Shown here piece after piece: positions 61,153 to 64,000 of a DNA stretch of 64,000 nt. Source of the stretch: DATJGR01 sp963735085 (GTDB taxonomy: Bacteria; Pseudomonadota; Gammaproteobacteria; Pseudomonadales; Azotimanducaceae); contig CAVTJP010000010.1 in the NCBI GenBank assembly GCA_963735085.1, positions 136,965-200,964 on the forward strand, read 5' to 3'. The position numbers and the translations under genes were made by a program. The notes below the pieces were generated by a model that made no database searches, was not told the DNA's origin, and saw only the letters and a list, made by a program, of their open reading frames with translations. Position 1 is the stretch's first letter. The number at the start of each line of letters is the position of its first letter.

Positions 61153-61530
61153 TCAGTGGTTGTCCCGAAATCGTCCGGCTTGCTTCGCCAGCTTTCGCAT
61201 GATGGTTGGATCCTCGGCGAACTCGTGTGCATCCTTGGGAAAAACAGCGAGAACGCAAACATCATCCGGATTCAGCACGCCACGCACATAGACAACGTGG
61301 TGATCGCTGGTTCGCTGATACTGCGGCTTCTTACGCATGCTCCACCGCGACTGCGGAGGAATGATGTGCAGGTGTTGAATCACGGATTGCTTGATGTATG
61401 GCGGGCGATCATAGGTCGCGTCGCGGCCAAAGATCAGACCAGGCTGTCCAGTTTCAAGATACTTCCTGAATTGAAGGCGAAGCGAGCCGCTGAGCGCTAT
61501 TCCTCTTACATGGAATAGCGTTACCGCCAC
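61153..61530 (-). CDS. yafO: YafO-family toxin
   Basis: A protein of up to 125 residues that matches YafO, a ribosome-dependent mRNA interferase: LIFGRDATYDRPP, QHLHIIPPQSRW, YQRTSDHHVVYVRG, CVLAVFPKDAHEFAEDPTIM and the C-terminal KLAKQAGRFRD follow the order of E. coli YafO (recalled). The likely start is GTG at 61530, overlapping the stop of the upstream 86-residue gene by 10 bases, so the pair is translated together, as toxin after antitoxin. It is the third gene of a minus-strand cassette next to a capsid gene. Confidence 0.75.
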   Translation of the reverse strand: MAVTLFHVRGIALSGSLRLQFRKYLETGQPGLIFGRDATYDRPPYIKQSVIQHLHIIPPQSRWSMRKKPQYQRTSDHHVVYVRGVLNPDDVCVLAVFPKDAHEFAEDPTIMRKLAKQAGRFRDNH

Positions 61531-61781
61531 TCTACGAATTCGACATCGTCATCATCGACGAGTTCTGCCCAGAATCGAATCGAAGCGCGCTCGAGATGAG
61601 CTAATGCCCCCGCTGATAACACCACGGCGTCGCCAGTGGCCTCATCACCGAACCGCAGTCGAGTTGCCTTGGCGCCCACGGAGCTGTCGGCCGGCGCGAG
61701 AAATGCGTATCCGATTTGGGTTGGCTCGACGTCATCGTCGGGAACGGCTGGCAGGGCTTCAGTGCTGTTCAGTTGCATCAT
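61521..61781 (-). CDS. Small acidic protein, candidate antitoxin
   Basis: An 86-residue acidic protein (AVPDDDVEPTQIGYAFLAP, DEATGDAVVLSAGALAHLER, ELVDDDDVEFVEW). It sits immediately upstream of the YafO-like toxin in the position of an antitoxin, with overlapping reading frames, but shows no similarity to YafN or other Phd-type antitoxins that I can see. Its ATG at 61781 overlaps the stop of the preceding gene (ATGA). The antitoxin role is inferred only from position, charge and coupling. Confidence 0.55.
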   Translation of the reverse strand: MMQLNSTEALPAVPDDDVEPTQIGYAFLAPADSSVGAKATRLRFGDEATGDAVVLSAGALAHLERASIRFWAELVDDDDVEFVEWR

Positions 61782-62182
61782 CGCCTTTTCCGCTTCGCTA
61801 CTTTTGATTTGTTGGCTTTAGTCGCCGCGTCTGCTCTCGATGCGCGCTCGATCAGCCACTCCCCGATTGACCTCGCAGTCGTCGGCGTCATGAACACTTC
61901 GCAATCGATTTGCCGGATGATGCCTTCACGAGTCTTGGTCTTCGTCGTCGCAACAATCTGTCCCTCAGGTGATACGTCTGCGTCCTCTTCCTGAGGAATC
62001 GGCAATCTTTCATTGTAGAACGCGAGCGATATCATACCGCGGGGTGTGACGCCCCCATAGCCGCCATCGGCATAGACTGTGGTCTTCTGCTCGCTCTTGA
62101 TGTAGTGGAACTTCACCTTTTTGGAGCCCGCAGATCGAACGACTTTTGCTCGCTTTCCAGGTGTACCGCGTTTTGCTGCCAT
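61778..62182 (-). CDS. Conserved unknown protein of the toxin cassette
   Basis: A 134-residue protein if the ATG at 62182 is used (the frame is open to 62242). It has a basic N-terminus (AKRGTPGKRAKVV), a core KFHYIKSEQKTTVYADGGYG followed by GVTPRGMISLAFYNERLPIP, and a later block IDCEVFMTPTTARSIGEWLIER, then a Lys/Arg-rich tail. I recall small proteins of this type as unannotated genes in varied proteobacteria; none has a known function to me. It overlaps the small acidic gene by 4 bases and leads the cassette. Confidence 0.6.
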   Translation of the reverse strand: MAAKRGTPGKRAKVVRSAGSKKVKFHYIKSEQKTTVYADGGYGGVTPRGMISLAFYNERLPIPQEEDADVSPEGQIVATTKTKTREGIIRQIDCEVFMTPTTARSIGEWLIERASRADAATKANKSKVAKRKRR

Positions 62183-62516
62183 TGGCCTGAATGACTCGCA
62201 GGTGAAGAGCGGCCGAACTTTAGCATGGAAACCCTCGAGCACAATGGCGACCTTGTAGGGCTTCTCAAAGATGCGCCTCTACTGCGACCACGTAACGCGC
62301 ATCTCGTCGAATCTAATGCGGCCTCGTCGAAAAATTGCGGGCCACGCGAGGCAAGGTTACCTGCGACATCCCGTCGCGGCATGACCTCGCTGCCCGCTGT
62401 CGTGGTTACTTTTCATGGACCGGGCGACTCACCGACTAAGACCCGGTCGCGCCGCAGCTTTTATCCAACGGCCGAAACGTGGGGCAACCGTTGGACCGCA
62501 GCGCGCTGATCGCCCC

Positions 62517-63735
62517 TTAGCTCGTGATGCCACTCATCACAACGAAGTCACTCGGTCGCGTTACGACGAAGTCACCGCGCAAAAAACCGACGATCTCGAA
62601 TACCAGATTGCCGGCATACGTGTCGAGCTTCAGGATCTCGATCGATGCCTCGCTACGGACGCCCATCAGCAACGAACGGAAATCGCCCATGGCCACAATC
62701 GAGTCGCTCGCCGGGGATACTTCGCCGATGGTGTTCGGCACGTTGCTTGTGACCAGGAATCGGGTGTTTTCCAGTGCCCGCGGACGCGGCAGCTGTGTCT
62801 TATCGCTCGAAATTCCAGTTACCAACGCTTCGTAGTCGGCCCAAGTTCTGGGAGACATCACCGCGTATAGGGTTGCGATATCCAGCGGCACGTTGGCTTC
62901 CAGCAGCGTTTGCACAGCCGTCAGCATTTCCGCGTAATCGGTCGGCTGACCCACAGACGTTACCGTGCCGATGTTCGACGTGTGATAGATGCCTTTCGGT
63001 TCACCGCTACCCGTGCCGACCAAGCCAACACGATCGAGCTCAGCTGCGAACGCTCGGGTAATCACTTGCGCAAGCTGCATGCCAAAGTCGGGCGAGTCTT
63101 GCATCAGTTCGACCGAAGCTTGGCAGCGCGCCACGAGCGTCTGACTCGTCAACGTTCTGCTTTCAAAGGTCGGATTCGCCGCGCTGATCGAGCCACCTTC
63201 CGAATGCCAAGAAACGCTTGGATCAGCCGTCACTGCCGCGCGCGTTTGGACCTTCGCGTCCATCACAACCGTTTGCATGCCGGCACGATTCAATACGGAC
63301 TGTGCGCGCAGCAGATCGATCCAAGTGCTGATGTACTGCTGCGGAATCAGAACGCCAGTCGTGCCCGTCGTCATCGACTTCAACTCGCGGCAATATTCGA
63401 CTGCTGCTTTGTCGGAGCACTTGTCGCCGAGAATCGCTGCAGCCAGCCAACGATGCAGCGCCACCTCTGGTTTCTTTTCGGGTGGCAAAACATCCGCCAT
63501 TTTGACGTGAGACGGCAGTTGGTAGACCGGGCCGTGAGGGCCGTGGAAGATTTTGTATTCGGCCTCGGCGCCGGTGTTCTTTCGCGGCCGATCGTTCATG
63601 CGCTTCGATCGTCTCAATCCGATCTTTCAATTCGGCGTTTTGGTCGCCGAGCGATTTGATTTCGGCCTGCTGCCGCTCACGCAGCGCGTCAACGCCTTGG
63701 ACGATTTCGTCAATCTTCGTCATGAGTTCTGACAT
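62517..63735 (-). pseudogene. HK97-type phage major capsid protein, frameshifted
   Basis: From the ATG at 63735 (preceded by GGAGAA) the frame gives a coiled-coil delta domain (MSELMTKIDEIVQGVDALRE, then RQQAEIKSL and AELKDRIETIEA). Near 63600 homology passes to another frame that continues NDRPRKNTGAEAEYK and the whole capsid fold: GTTGVLIPQQYISTWIDLL, VSWHSEGGSISAANPTF, ELMQDSPDF, FAAELDRVGLVGTGSGEP and MGDFRSLLMG. Skipping one base at 63600 fuses the frames into about 405 residues, the normal size for HK97 gp5-like proteins. A sequencing error cannot be excluded. The downstream gene is not a phage structural gene. Confidence 0.75.
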
Positions 63736-64000
63736 GGTTTTTTCTCCACTAATGCAAAGTTCCGACTTGCGCGCGGTAAACCTGCTTCGGGGATTGGCCG
63801 GCATCCCACCGGGGGCGTTCCGAAGTCACGGCCACGTGTCTGGCATCTCGCTAGACGGTAACCGGCATCTCACGGCAAACCGCATCCGCTACGAGTCCGT
63901 CGCGCTTCGGTGTCGCGCATTCCAACATCTCGCTGGTCGGCGGGACAGCAGACGAAAAACGCCGCTGCTCGTGCGTCTATCGTAAAGACGGCCTTCGATT
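63736..64000. other. Sequence upstream of capsid gene, no intact gene
   Basis: No convincing reading frame. On the minus strand, PANPRSRFTARKSEL just before the capsid start is reminiscent of the C-terminal end of HK97 prohead proteases (PANP-R-V pattern), but a stop codon lies close upstream in that frame. It may be a decayed protease end. The window stops here. Confidence 0.3.

Noticed and set aside
60170..64000. Second copy of the tRNA-Gly 3' end as attachment site
   Set aside because: I did not find a repeat of the T-arm/acceptor sequence before the window ends; it may lie beyond 64000.
63736..64000. Prohead protease gene upstream of the capsid gene
   Set aside because: Only a short C-terminal-like motif is visible and the frame is interrupted; too little to call as a gene.

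Overview
The window is a GC-rich chromosomal segment of a gammaproteobacterium. Evidence: E. coli-type LexA operators (CTGT-N8-ACAG) upstream of lexA; a topA - lexA - methylthioinosine phosphorylase - csiV - mfd - long gap block whose order I recall from Pseudomonas; GlpG-type rhomboid, PepN, CysE and quinone-type PyrD. I cannot name the genus; GC content and gene content would suit a Nevskiales/Xanthomonadales/Chromatiales-like lineage, which is inference.

Layout. 1-3.6 kb: the 3' part of a biotin-dependent pyruvate carboxylase, an amidohydrolase and a SnoaL-like protein. 3.7-5.0 kb: a small graveyard with two decayed genes, a TIR-AAA ATPase (one-base frameshift, lost C-terminus) and a glycoside hydrolase family 2 fragment (internal deletion plus frameshift). 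5.0-8.3 kb: LTA-synthase-like phosphoglycerol transferase coupled to a PAP2 phosphatase, then a DUF4136 lipoprotein. 8.3-12.4 kb: classical GAPDH, conserved unknown, cysE, nadK. 12.4-18.6 kb: xdhC and a MobA-like nucleotidyltransferase, then rhomboid, DUF2797 and pepN. 18.6-25.5 kb: six tightly overlapping minus-strand genes of a MoxR/Bat (aerotolerance-type) operon. 25.7-28.1 kb: pyrD and an ammonium transporter. 28.5-36.6 kb: a minus-strand series (S9 peptidase, ddl, GNAT, C39-like peptidase, slt, tatD, uspA) plus a small glutaredoxin-like gene. 36.7-53.7 kb: topA, lexA, purine salvage genes, csiV, mfd, a three-gene 2-oxoacid:acceptor oxidoreductase operon with its own NAD(P)H/FeS flavoprotein, and a long GAPDH. 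53.8-59.9 kb: enoyl-CoA hydratase, Nudix, luciferase-like oxidoreductase, GNAT, DUF503, DUF815 ATPase, tRNA-Glu, deazaflavin-type nitroreductase. 60.1-64 kb: tRNA-Gly followed by an island with a membrane protein, a three-gene cassette ending in a YafO-like toxin, and a frameshifted HK97-type capsid gene.

Functional themes. Central carbon: pyruvate carboxylase, two different GAPDHs and a KorAB-type enzyme suggest strong anaplerotic/2-oxoacid metabolism. Envelope: ddl, slt, csiV, LTA-synthase-like/PAP2 and Bat proteins. Genome maintenance: topA, lexA, mfd, tatD.

The most unusual non-coding content is repetitive. A composite element made of two opposed long hairpins occurs twice (28.1-28.5 kb and 41.1-41.4 kb); the arm sequences differ between copies but stay self-complementary. 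A second hairpin family (17-bp perfect arms, 31-nt loop) sits inside one composite and again at 53.75 kb. A run of five adjacent hairpins lies between uspA and slt.
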